Source of the DNA: UBA6109 sp035366835
GTDB taxonomy: Bacteria; Desulfobacterota; Syntrophia; Syntrophales; UBA6109
Reading direction: 5' to 3'
DNA: 54,757 nucleotides
Assembly (NCBI GenBank): GCA_035366835.1
Contig: DAOSIS010000024.1
Coordinates: 1-54,757, forward strand
The notes below the pieces were generated by a model that saw only the letters and a list, made by a program, of their open reading frames with translations, was not told the DNA's origin and made no database searches. This document shows, piece by piece, positions 8,109 to 15,653 of the stretch (the stretch's first letter is position 1; every line of letters starts with the position of its first letter). Both the position numbers and the translations under genes were made by a program.

Positions 8109-9026
8109 ATGGCTCGAGATCTCATGAACACGAAGGAAGTGGCCGAATACCTCGGCATCAATGAAAAAAAGGTATACGCGCTCATCAAGCACAAGCGGAT
8201 CCCGGCGTCGCGGGCCACGGGAAAGTGGGTATTCCCGCGGAAGCTGATCGATGCATGGATCGAAGAGGACGCCCAGGCCGGTCTGGAGGAGGCCAGGCGG
8301 AAGAGCCGGAAGGTGGAGGGGGCTCTGCTGGCGGCAGGCAGCAACGATCCCGTGCTGGATATGCTGTACGGAAGACTCCGCAGGCAATATCCGGATTTTT
8401 ACGTGTTCTCGGCCAATATCGGCAGCGCCGCCGGCCTGACGGCGATGGAAAAGGGTTTCACAGACATCGCCTGGTCCCATCTTCTCGATCCGGAAACCGG
8501 TGAGTACAACATTCCTTACCTGGAGAAATTGATTCCGAGCATCAATGCGGTGGTCGTCAATCTTTTCTACCGGGAACTGGGCTTTGTCGTTGCCAGGGGC
8601 AACCCCCTCGGGATTCGCGGCTTCGAGGACCTGATGCGCGATGACGTCCGATTCATCAACCGTCAGAAAGGCTCCGGTACGCGCCTGTTGCTGGATTACC
8701 GCCTGGACAAGGTCGGCCTTCTACGGGAGCGGATCACCGGTTATGAAAACGAAGTATCCACCCACGTCGAAATCGCCCTTTCGATCCTCTCCGGCGAGGC
8801 CGACACGGGGATCGCGGCGTCGGCAGTCTCGTCGCTGTTCGGTCTCGAATTCATCCCGATCGCCCGCGAAAGGTTCGACATGATCTGCGATCAGGCGGTT
8901 TTTTTCCAGAAGGGAGTTCAAGCGCTCATGGAAATTCTCAGCGGAGGCCTGTTTCGGAATCAGGTCGCGAACCTGGAAAGCTACGATTTCAAGAGCGCCG
9001 GCCGGATCCTCTACGCGAAATCGTAG
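8109..9026 (+). CDS. One-component regulator: excisionase-type HTH plus molybdate/tungstate-binding-like domain
   Basis: A 305-residue protein. Residues about 6-55 (MNTKEVAEYLGINEKKVYAL to FPRKLIDAWIEE) are an excisionase/MerR-like DNA-binding domain. Residues about 75-300 resemble a cytoplasmic form of the periplasmic-binding-protein fold (COG1910 type), with DPVLDMLYGRL, SANIGSAAGLTAMEKGFTDI and NRQKGSGTRLLLDY. The family is associated with molybdate/tungstate genes, and here it sits between fdhA and the tup operon. The ATG at 8109 is preferred because GGAGG (8096-8100) precedes it at proper spacing; an in-frame ATG at 8103 is too close. It probably senses the oxyanion and controls fdhA, modABC and/or tup. 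Confidence 0.8.
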   Translation: MARDLMNTKEVAEYLGINEKKVYALIKHKRIPASRATGKWVFPRKLIDAWIEEDAQAGLEEARRKSRKVEGALLAAGSNDPVLDMLYGRLRRQYPDFYVFSANIGSAAGLTAMEKGFTDIAWSHLLDPETGEYNIPYLEKLIPSINAVVVNLFYRELGFVVARGNPLGIRGFEDLMRDDVRFINRQKGSGTRLLLDYRLDKVGLLRERITGYENEVSTHVEIALSILSGEADTGIAASAVSSLFGLEFIPIARERFDMICDQAVFFQKGVQALMEILSGGLFRNQVANLESYDFKSAGRILYAKS

Positions 9027-9139
9027 AGGATCGTGACAAGGAGAGCGGAAGACAGTCCATGTCGATATCGGCATCCGGGGCCGCGTGGAAGGAGAACCGA
9101 CGTGGATCGATGCAGAACAGAACTTCAAAGGAGTGCAAG

Positions 9140-10012
9140 ATGATGAAGAAATTTTGGATTTTCCCGTTGTTCCTGTTGTTTCTGGTTTCGGGCTGCAGCA
9201 CCATGAATGTCGCCGGGCCGTCCGAGGACAACAAGTTCGTTCTCCTGGCCAGCACCATCGGGCCGATCGACGCCGGGATCGTCGGGGCGCTGGAGGACGG
9301 GTTCGAGAAAGAGACGGGCATCCGGGTACGCCATGTGGGCGCCGGAACGGGCGCTGCCCTGAAGATGGCGGAAAAGGGGCAGTTCGATCTGGTCCTGGCG
9401 CATGCCAAGTCCCTGGAGGAGAAGTTCGTGAAAGACGGTTTCGGAACGGAGCGGATTCCGCTCATGTACAACGACTTCGTCATCGTCGGGCCGGCCGAAG
9501 ATCCGGCGGGGATCAAGGGCATGAAGACGGCCGCCCAGGCGCTTCAGACGATCGCCGCCCGGAAGGCCACGTTCATCAGCCGGGGCGACAAGTCCGGGAC
9601 CCACGTCGCGGAAATGGAGCTGTGGGCGAAGGCGGGCATCAAGCCGGCCGGGTCCTGGTACGTCGTTTACGAGAAGGGATCGACCGGCAATGTGCCGACC
9701 CTGCGCTACACGAACGACAAACAGGTCTACACGGTCATCGACCGGGCGACCTATCTCTCCCTGAAGAAAGAGATCAAGCTGGCCATCCTCGTGGAGAACG
9801 ACGAGGCGATGTTGAACTTCATGTCCCTGATCCCGGTCAATCAGGCGAAGTTCCCCCGGGTGAACCGGGCGGGAGCGATGAAGTTCATCGCCTGGATGAC
9901 CGCTGCGGACAAGGGCCAACTCATCATCCGCGACTTCGGAAAAGACAAGTACGGCGCGCCCATGTTCTTCCCCAACTCGCGGGACTGGCAGCAGGCGCAG
10001 AAAAACAAATAG
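9140..10012 (+). CDS. TupA-like oxyanion-binding lipoprotein (diverged copy)
   Basis: A 290-residue substrate-binding protein of the tungstate (TupA) family. The N-terminus is a lipoprotein signal with lipobox LVSGC. The body matches the neighbouring TupA throughout (LMYNDFVIVGPAEDPAGIKG, FISRGDKSGTH). The ligand-site segment that reads TTTSTQDSGLLD in the second copy is here ASTIGPIDAG, so specificity may differ. Start chosen at 9140, six bases after AAAGGAG. It follows the regulator by about 110 bp and precedes the second copy by 33 bp. Confidence 0.8.
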   Translation: MMKKFWIFPLFLLFLVSGCSTMNVAGPSEDNKFVLLASTIGPIDAGIVGALEDGFEKETGIRVRHVGAGTGAALKMAEKGQFDLVLAHAKSLEEKFVKDGFGTERIPLMYNDFVIVGPAEDPAGIKGMKTAAQALQTIAARKATFISRGDKSGTHVAEMELWAKAGIKPAGSWYVVYEKGSTGNVPTLRYTNDKQVYTVIDRATYLSLKKEIKLAILVENDEAMLNFMSLIPVNQAKFPRVNRAGAMKFIAWMTAADKGQLIIRDFGKDKYGAPMFFPNSRDWQQAQKNK

Positions 10013-10045
10013 CAGTTGCAGCAATTATCGAAAGGAGTCGGCACA

Positions 10046-10909
10046 ATGAAACGAAGACTACAGTGGAAGCATTTGTTATGGATCGCCGTGGTCCTGATCG
10101 CGTTCTCGGCGGCTCTTTCGCCCGCCGTGGCGGCGGCGCCGAAAACCGTGATCCTCGCGACGACGACCAGCACGCAGGACTCGGGACTCCTGGATGTCCT
10201 GATCCCGATTTTTGAAAAGCAGACGGGCTATTTCGTCAAGACGATCGCCGTGGGCTCCGGCCAGGCCATGGCCATGGGGCAGAAGGGCGAGGCCGATGTC
10301 CTGCTCGTCCATTCTCCTGCAGCCGAGAAGAAGTTCGTCGATGAGGGCTACGGGATCAACCGGCGGCTCGTCATGCACAACGATTTCATCATTCTCGGAC
10401 CTCCCCAGGACCCGGCGGGCATCAAGGGAATGAAGTCGGCCCGCGACGCCTTCAAGAAGATCGCCGCCGCGGGCGCCCTCTTCGTGTCGCGGGGGGACAA
10501 CTCCGGGACGCACGCCAAGGAGAAGGACGTCTGGAAGGCTGCGGGCCTACAGTACGAGGGGCAGAAGTGGTATCAGCAGACAGGTTTGGGCATGGGGCAG
10601 ACCCTGAACGTCGCCGCAGAGAAGAAGGGTTATCTGCTCGCCGACCGCGGGACCTATCTGGCCCTGAAGAAGAACCTGGGTCTCGACATCCTCGTCGAGG
10701 GGGACGCGATTCTTCTGAACATCTATCATGTGATCGAAGTCAACCCGGCCAAGTGGCCCAAGACGAACCAGGAAGGCGGAAAGGCCTTCGCGGACTTCAT
10801 GGTCGCCAAGGACACGCAGGCGATCGTCAAGACCTTCGGCGTGGAAAAGTTCGGCTCGCCGCTCTTCTTCCCCGATGCGGGCAAGAAAGTGGAGGACCTG
10901 GGAAAGTAA
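10046..10909 (+). CDS. tupA: Tungstate-binding protein TupA
   Basis: A 287-residue periplasmic binding protein with a cleavable signal peptide (about 1-33, ending AVAAA). It carries the TupA hallmark TTTSTQDSGLLDVL, then NDFIILGPPQDPAGIKG and FVSRGDNSGTH. TupA binds tungstate with high affinity and delivers it to TupBC. AAAGGAG lies 8 bases before the ATG. It is followed immediately by tupB. Confidence 0.9.
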   Translation: MKRRLQWKHLLWIAVVLIAFSAALSPAVAAAPKTVILATTTSTQDSGLLDVLIPIFEKQTGYFVKTIAVGSGQAMAMGQKGEADVLLVHSPAAEKKFVDEGYGINRRLVMHNDFIILGPPQDPAGIKGMKSARDAFKKIAAAGALFVSRGDNSGTHAKEKDVWKAAGLQYEGQKWYQQTGLGMGQTLNVAAEKKGYLLADRGTYLALKKNLGLDILVEGDAILLNIYHVIEVNPAKWPKTNQEGGKAFADFMVAKDTQAIVKTFGVEKFGSPLFFPDAGKKVEDLGK

Positions 10910-10910
10910 C

Positions 10911-11609
10911 ATGGACCTGATTCTGGAAGGCATCAGCAAGGCCTTTCATCTTCTCTTCACCGCCGACGCGGAAGTCTTCGGCATCACGCTGCTGTCCCTG
11001 TACATCTCGGGCACGGCGACGCTGATCAGCCTCGTCGTCGGCATCGCCACCGGCACGGCGGTGGCCCTGACCTCGTTTCCGGGCCGCCGCCTTGTCGTCA
11101 GTCTCATCAACACGGGGATGGCCCTGCCGCCCGTTGTCGTCGGGCTTTTCGTGACGATCTTCCTCTGGCGCAACGGGCCCCTCGGTTTTCTGGAGATCCT
11201 CTACACCCCGGCGGCGATGATTCTGGCCCAGGCCGTGATCGCCACCCCGATCGTCACGGGCATCAGCCTCGCGGCGATGCAACAGCTTCCGCCCAAGATG
11301 CGCCTGCAGATCCGGGCGCTCGGCGCGACCCGTTTCCAGATGCTTTTCCTGCTCATGCGCGAGGCGCGTCTGCCCCTCCTGGCGGCGGTCATGGCGGGCT
11401 TCGGTGGGGTCATCTCGGAAGTGGGCGCCTCGATCATGGTCGGCGGAAACATCAAGGGCTACTCCCGGGTGCTCACGACGGCCACCGTGATGGAAACGAG
11501 CCGGGGCAATTTCGATATCGCCATTGCCCTGAGTATTATCCTCCTCCTGATCGCCTACCTCATCAACCTCATCCTGACGTCCATTCAGCAGCGGCAGAGG
11601 CCCCGATGA
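10911..11609 (+). CDS. tupB: Tungstate ABC transporter permease TupB
   Basis: A 232-residue inner-membrane permease of the BPD transport family with about five spans and the loop QIRALGATRFQMLFLLMREA, the EAA-type contact to the ATPase. The segments GMALPPVVVGLFV and GAMISEVG-like VISEVGASIMVGGNI are typical of TupB. It begins one base after the tupA stop and overlaps tupC by 4 bp. Confidence 0.9.
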   Translation: MDLILEGISKAFHLLFTADAEVFGITLLSLYISGTATLISLVVGIATGTAVALTSFPGRRLVVSLINTGMALPPVVVGLFVTIFLWRNGPLGFLEILYTPAAMILAQAVIATPIVTGISLAAMQQLPPKMRLQIRALGATRFQMLFLLMREARLPLLAAVMAGFGGVISEVGASIMVGGNIKGYSRVLTTATVMETSRGNFDIAIALSIILLLIAYLINLILTSIQQRQRPR

Positions 11610-12775
11610 CCGAAAAGGCATCCATTCTCGAAGCCCGGAATCTTGTCGTCGTCAGGGGAGGGGTTGCGGTCCTTGATGTAAACGAACTGCGCCTGTCGCC
11701 CGGTGAAATCCTCTCCGTGATCGGGCCGAACGGCGCCGGCAAGACGACGCTTCTCCAGGCGCTTGCCGGGTTGATACGCCCCCAAAAGGGGGGGATCCTT
11801 TTCCACGGCGCCTCCGTTGCCGGAGAGGCCAGCCTGGCCTACCGGCGGCGGATCGCGATGGTCTTCCAGGAGCCCCTCCTCTTCGACACCACCGTTTCCG
11901 CCAACGTGGCTTCCGGCCTCAAGATCCGCGGCGTGCCCCGGGACCGGATCGCCGGACAGGTCGAGCGGCAGGTCACTCGCTTCGGGATCGCCCATCTGTC
12001 GGACCGCTCCGCACGGACCCTGTCCGGGGGCGAGGCGCAAAGGACCTCGCTGGCCCGCGCCTTCGCCGTCGGGCCGGAGATCCTCTTCCTGGACGAGCCC
12101 TTCGCCTCCCTCGACCCGCCGACGCGGGAGGAATTGATCGAGGATCTCGATCGCGTATTGCGCGAAACGGAGACGACAGCGCTCATGGCGACGCACGACC
12201 GCGAGGAGGCCCTCCGGATCTCGGACCGGATCGCCGTGATGAACGGCGGGAAGATCGTCCAGGCCGATTCGCCGCAACACCTGATGAACCGCCCCGCCGA
12301 TGAGTTCGTCGCCTCCTTCGTCGGGATGGAGACGATCCTCAGGGGCAGCGTCGTTTCGGGAGGCGGTCGGGGGACGGCGCTGATGGCGATCGAGGAAAAC
12401 GGCGCCGCGAAAGGCCCGGAGACCGCGGCATCGGGCAATCCTGCCGTCATCGAGATTGTGGGGGCCTTTCCCGCCGGGGAGGAGGCCGTTTGCGTGATCC
12501 GTCCCGAACAGGTGACGGTGTCGCTCCCCGACGGGATGGAGGGGAAAACCAGCGCGCGGAATGTCTTTGCCGGCAGGATCGCGAAGATCGCCAGGAAAGG
12601 CCTGTACTACAAGCTTGGGCTCGACTGCGGATTTCCCCTCGCCGCCTACGTGACGGCGGGGGCCGTCGAGCAGCTCGGTCTTGCCGAAGGGACGAACGTC
12701 GTCGCCTCCTTCAAGGCGACGGCGGTGCAGGTCATCCGACACGGCGCGTCGCGCAGCGCCTCGCGGGGCGAATGA
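11606..12775 (+). CDS. tupC: Tungstate ABC transporter ATPase TupC with C-terminal TOBE-like region
   Basis: A 389-residue ABC ATPase: Walker A GPNGAGKTT, Q-loop VFQEPLLFDT, signature LSGGEAQR, Walker B EILFLDEPFASLD, switch His in MATHDREEA. After about residue 240 it has a long C-terminal region with VCVIRPEQVTVS and a repeat ending VVASFKATAVQVIR, as in TOBE/Mop oxyanion-binding domains. The neighbouring ModC lacks this, so this ATPase may be the oxyanion-sensing one. Last gene of the tup operon. Confidence 0.88.
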   Translation: MTEKASILEARNLVVVRGGVAVLDVNELRLSPGEILSVIGPNGAGKTTLLQALAGLIRPQKGGILFHGASVAGEASLAYRRRIAMVFQEPLLFDTTVSANVASGLKIRGVPRDRIAGQVERQVTRFGIAHLSDRSARTLSGGEAQRTSLARAFAVGPEILFLDEPFASLDPPTREELIEDLDRVLRETETTALMATHDREEALRISDRIAVMNGGKIVQADSPQHLMNRPADEFVASFVGMETILRGSVVSGGGRGTALMAIEENGAAKGPETAASGNPAVIEIVGAFPAGEEAVCVIRPEQVTVSLPDGMEGKTSARNVFAGRIAKIARKGLYYKLGLDCGFPLAAYVTAGAVEQLGLAEGTNVVASFKATAVQVIRHGASRSASRGE

Positions 12776-12784
12776 CGAGCCCGC

Positions 12785-12907
12785 TTACCTGTCCCGATAC
12801 ATCCCGTCGATCACGTCCCGGAACGTCTCGTTGATCGCCTTCCGCTTGAGCTTCATCGTCGGCGTCGTCTCCCCTGCCTCCTGGCTGAATGGCCGGGCGA
12901 GGAGGAC
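12785..12907 (-). pseudogene. Remnant of a long-chain acyl-CoA synthetase (C-terminus only)
   Basis: The minus strand encodes RPFSQEAGETTPTMKLKRK followed by AINETFRDVIDGMYRDR and a stop. This is the characteristic C-terminal end of AMP-forming long-chain acyl-CoA synthetases (E-x-G-E-x-T-P-T-x-K-x-K-R-K). No adenylation domain precedes it; upstream DNA on that strand is unrelated and overlaps the acetyltransferase start region. It is best read as the leftover 3' end of a deleted fadD-like gene. Confidence 0.7.
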
Positions 12908-13005
12908 CATGGCCGACCGCACCCCGGCTGTCAAAACGGTTTCCAGCGACATTCCATTTGACGAAAGATCTTTTCGCTGGCAGAAAGACGAAGAAACGGA
13001 GGCCC

Positions 13006-13872
13006 ATGGAACGATCAAGCCGCCATTTCGACCTTCAGCGATGCGAAGGAGCGAAGGAAAGCCCGGCATCACCCGGGAATGCGATGCTCGGCGCCATCGA
13101 GGCCAATCTCTTCGGCGTCTGGGCGCAACTCGCGCGCTTCCCCCGGGTCGATTACCGGGACGAGGCGGAGGCGATCCGCTTCATCGGCGGCATCCCCTTC
13201 CCGCTGTGCAACAGCGTCATGCGGGCCGAGCTTTCCACGGCGGGAATCGACGGGGCGATCGAACAGATCCTCCTGCCCTTCCGGGAACGCAATTTGCCGA
13301 TGCTGTGGTGGATCGGGCCGTCCACGAAGCCGTCGGACCTGGAAGACCGTCTGGCGGGACATGGCCTGGAATACCTGAACGAAGCGGTGGGCATGGCGGC
13401 CGACCTGTCCGTCTTGCCGCCGGACGCGGAAAGGGCGATGCCGGTCCTCATCCGGGAGGTGGTGGACGAGGATTCGCTTGGAGACTGGCTCGCTGTCTTC
13501 CGCATCGTATTCGACGTTCCGGGATTCGTCGTGGATTTCTTTGCCGCCGCCATGCGCCACCTGGGATTCGGGTCCGATCTTCCATACCGTCATTTCGTCG
13601 GCCTCGCAGGCGGCGTGCCCGTGGCGGTCTCTTCCGTGTTTTTCGGTGCGGAAACGGCAGGCAGCTACAACGTGGCGACACTCGCCGATTTTCGCGCCCG
13701 CGGCATCGGCACGGCCATGAGCCGGGCGGCGATGAACGAAGCCCGGGCAAAGGGGTGCCGCTGGAGCGTCCTCCACGCGACGCCGATGGGCGTTCCCGTT
13801 TATCGGAAACTCGGTTATCGGGAGTGCTGCCGTCTAAAAATCTACAGCAATATCTATAAGCTGGACAGGTAG
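13006..13872 (+). CDS. GNAT-family N-acetyltransferase
   Basis: A 288-residue protein whose C-terminal third is a GNAT fold. NVATLADFRARGIGTAMSRAA is the acetyl-CoA-binding segment (R-x-x-G-I-G form), followed by VLHATPMGVPVYRKLGYRE, the usual C-terminal strand and helix. The N-terminal part (FPRVDYRDEAEAIRFIGGIP) is a family-specific extension. Substrate is unknown. The start is uncertain: ATG 13006 has a GGAGG only three bases upstream, and ATG 13084 is possible. Confidence 0.75.
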   Translation: MERSSRHFDLQRCEGAKESPASPGNAMLGAIEANLFGVWAQLARFPRVDYRDEAEAIRFIGGIPFPLCNSVMRAELSTAGIDGAIEQILLPFRERNLPMLWWIGPSTKPSDLEDRLAGHGLEYLNEAVGMAADLSVLPPDAERAMPVLIREVVDEDSLGDWLAVFRIVFDVPGFVVDFFAAAMRHLGFGSDLPYRHFVGLAGGVPVAVSSVFFGAETAGSYNVATLADFRARGIGTAMSRAAMNEARAKGCRWSVLHATPMGVPVYRKLGYRECCRLKIYSNIYKLDR

Positions 13873-13890
13873 CCCGCCGGGAACGGGCTT
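13871..13890 (+). terminator. Hairpin after the GNAT gene
   Basis: AGCCCG and CGGGCT form a 6-bp stem overlapping the end of the acetyltransferase stop. The tail is only TTCGCT, so termination strength is uncertain. Confidence 0.4.
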
Positions 13891-14152
13891 TCGCTGCGGC
13901 TCAGGGCGGCCCCTGAGAACCCTTCGGGTGCCGAACATCGTAGCGCCGGAATCCCGATTATTGTTTGACACCCGGGCTTGCTTTTCCCTATAATCGCCGC
14001 CACTGATGCGGGGAGGCTTCCCCGGCGCCGACGGGGTTCCCGCCGCGGGCCGGGCGGCTTTCCGGCAGGAGAGATGGAGGGAGCGGCCTACAGGTACAGC
14101 CGGCATTCCCGACAGGGGGCTGCCGGGGCCTTTGCGCCGTTTTATTTTTCCT

Positions 14153-15367
14153 ATGATCCTGAGTGACCTCGATGCAAGCCGGATCGGCATCATCGGTCCC
14201 GGCCGCCTCGGAACGTCCTTCGCCTACAAGTTCGGGCGCGACAACAAGCACGTCACGATGTATTACCACGACGTCGAAGTCTGTCGAGCCATCAACCGCG
14301 ACCACTTGAATCCCAAGCATCTGACGCAGGATCTGGCGAGGAAACTGGGAGGCATGGACCGCGTGCCGCGGTTTCCGGCGAAGATCGTCGCGACCAACGA
14401 TCTGGAGCGCGTCATCGAAGACAACGATTTCATCTTCCTTGCCCTCACGATGAACCGCCTTCCGGAGCTCCTGAACTATATCAAGCCCATTCTGGAGCGG
14501 AAGACCGGGAACACGGTTTTCATCTCCCCGATCAAGGGGCTGGTCTCCGACGAACTGACCAAGGAACTGATCACGCCCTCCCAGCTCATCCACAACAACC
14601 TCTACCAGCTCAAACACAAATACACCATCGTCTGCATCGGCGGCCCCTTCTTCGACACCGACATCGCCCTCGGCAATCCCGTCTGCGTGACCGTTGCCGG
14701 AAGAAGCCGGATCGTCCGGCTGATCCGTGAGAAGATCATCCGCTTCAACCGGCGGGAGCTCAGTTCCTTCCACAATTTCGACATCGTCGGCGTCGAGGCC
14801 TGCGGAGCCCTGAAGAACATCGTGGCGAACCTCATGGGGGCGGCCCACCGGATGGAACTGGGGGACTCGATTCCCGGGACGGTCTTCGCCCGCTCCGGGG
14901 TGGAGATCCGTTCGCTGTCCAAGCTTCTGGGAGGGAGTTTCCAGGCCTTTCACAGCCAGGCCGGCGTCGGAGACCTGTTCGTTACGGTCTCTTCCCTCGC
15001 GAGCAAGAACTACCGCTACGGGAAGCTCTTCTACGAAGAGCACACGGGCAATCCCATTGAGACGAACATCAAGGTCCTGGGGCAGATCGACGGGACGCCG
15101 GAGGGTCCCAACACCATCCGCAACGTGTACAAGTACCTGGAGAAGAAGAACATGTACAGCCCGCTGTTCCACTGCGCCTACAAGATCTTCAACGAGAGCA
15201 TGACGCGCAAGGACATCCGGGAGCGTCTCATCCAGGCCTGCCAGTTCGACAAGAGGTCGAGGGAATTCATCGGCCCCGTATCGAGGCTTCTTTACCGCCT
15301 GATACCGAACCTGTGGTACCGGCGCCACAAGGGGATCCTGTCCAACATCGACGGCATGAATCCGTAG
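14153..15367 (+). CDS. GpsA-like NAD(P)-dependent glycerol-3-phosphate dehydrogenase
   Basis: A 404-residue dehydrogenase, longer than the usual 330-residue GpsA. The N-terminal Rossmann motif is IGIIGPGRLGTSFAYKFG. Later come FISPIKGLVSDELT, VEACGALKNIVANLMGAAH (the GpsA catalytic-lysine region) and HSQAGVGDLFVTVSSLASKN. These support reduction of dihydroxyacetone phosphate for phospholipid synthesis, though divergence leaves substrate uncertain. The start at 14153 begins just before the Rossmann strand but has no clear Shine-Dalgarno; an in-frame ATG at 14006 is the alternative. Confidence 0.75.
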   Translation: MILSDLDASRIGIIGPGRLGTSFAYKFGRDNKHVTMYYHDVEVCRAINRDHLNPKHLTQDLARKLGGMDRVPRFPAKIVATNDLERVIEDNDFIFLALTMNRLPELLNYIKPILERKTGNTVFISPIKGLVSDELTKELITPSQLIHNNLYQLKHKYTIVCIGGPFFDTDIALGNPVCVTVAGRSRIVRLIREKIIRFNRRELSSFHNFDIVGVEACGALKNIVANLMGAAHRMELGDSIPGTVFARSGVEIRSLSKLLGGSFQAFHSQAGVGDLFVTVSSLASKNYRYGKLFYEEHTGNPIETNIKVLGQIDGTPEGPNTIRNVYKYLEKKNMYSPLFHCAYKIFNESMTRKDIRERLIQACQFDKRSREFIGPVSRLLYRLIPNLWYRRHKGILSNIDGMNP

Positions 15368-15402
15368 CGGGACGCCGGCGTCGGCGGCCTGCGGCGTTCT
15401 TC

Positions 15403-15431
15403 TTGACAGCCCCCGCGCCGCCGTGTTACGC
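15403..15431 (+). promoter_or_regulatory. Sigma-70-type promoter of the trp leader
   Basis: TTGACA (15403-15408), a 17-bp spacer and TTACGC (15426-15431). The -35 is perfect and the -10 is weak. It lies about 30 bp ahead of the leader peptide start, as expected for an attenuated transcription unit. Confidence 0.55.
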
Positions 15432-15462
15432 AGCATCCCGGCAAAGGTGTGCAGAGGACCTT

Positions 15463-15522
15463 ATGGGCATCTCGGGAGAAAAGAGACTCTGGTGGTGGCA
15501 GGCCATAGTCTGCCCACAATAG
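15463..15522 (+). CDS. trpL: Tryptophan leader peptide (three consecutive Trp codons)
   Basis: A 19-codon open frame encoding MGISGEKRLWWWQAIVCPQ, ending TAG at 15520-15522. Codons 10-12 (15490-15498) are TGG-TGG-TGG. AGAGGA (15453-15458) is its ribosome site. It lies between a promoter and a strong intrinsic terminator, upstream of the trpB2 gene, the arrangement of ribosome-mediated trp attenuation. The VCP codons GTC-TGC-CCA (15508-15516) are identical to bases in the shikimate operon leader. Peptide function is regulatory in cis. Confidence 0.9.
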   Translation: MGISGEKRLWWWQAIVCPQ

Positions 15523-15617
15523 CGGAGTACGTGCGAACCGTGGGCGGGGAGGGGGCCTCCCATGGTGCATGAGGAAAGACGGTCGGGCCATGGGAAATTC
15601 CATGGCCTTTTTGTTTT
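15508..15617 (+). promoter_or_regulatory. trpB2 transcription attenuator
   Basis: Seen pairings: (1) UCUGCCCAC at 15509-15517 with GUGGGCGGG at 15540-15548; (2) GGGAGG 15547-15552 with CCTCCC 15556-15561; (3) TCCCATGG 15558-15565 with CCATGGGA 15588-15595; (4) the terminator stem 15586-15607. Inferred logic: a ribosome stalled at the Trp codons leaves segment 1 free, 1:2 forms, 3 is released and pairs with the terminator arm, so transcription continues. With ample Trp the ribosome reaches the stop, covers segment 1, and the terminator forms. Confidence 0.7.
15586..15617 (+). terminator. Intrinsic terminator of the trp leader
   Basis: GGCCATGG and CCATGGCC form a perfect 8-bp stem around GAAATT, followed by TTTTTGTTTT. 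Its 5' arm overlaps the antiterminator partner at 15588-15595. Confidence 0.9.
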
Positions 15618-15653
15618 CCCGCCGCGGGCAACCATTCGAAAAGGAGAGGCGAC

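Noticed and set aside
12681..13859. Long plus-strand frame over the GNAT gene
   Set aside because: It is Arg/Pro-rich in the wrong frame; the GNAT frame has the recognisable acetyl-CoA motif.
15400..15618. Small RNA such as 6S RNA or a metabolite riboswitch upstream of trpB2
   Set aside because: Promoter plus terminator first suggested a small RNA, but the WWW leader frame with ribosome site and the alternative pairings explain the structure; no 6S central-bubble or known riboswitch core was recognised.
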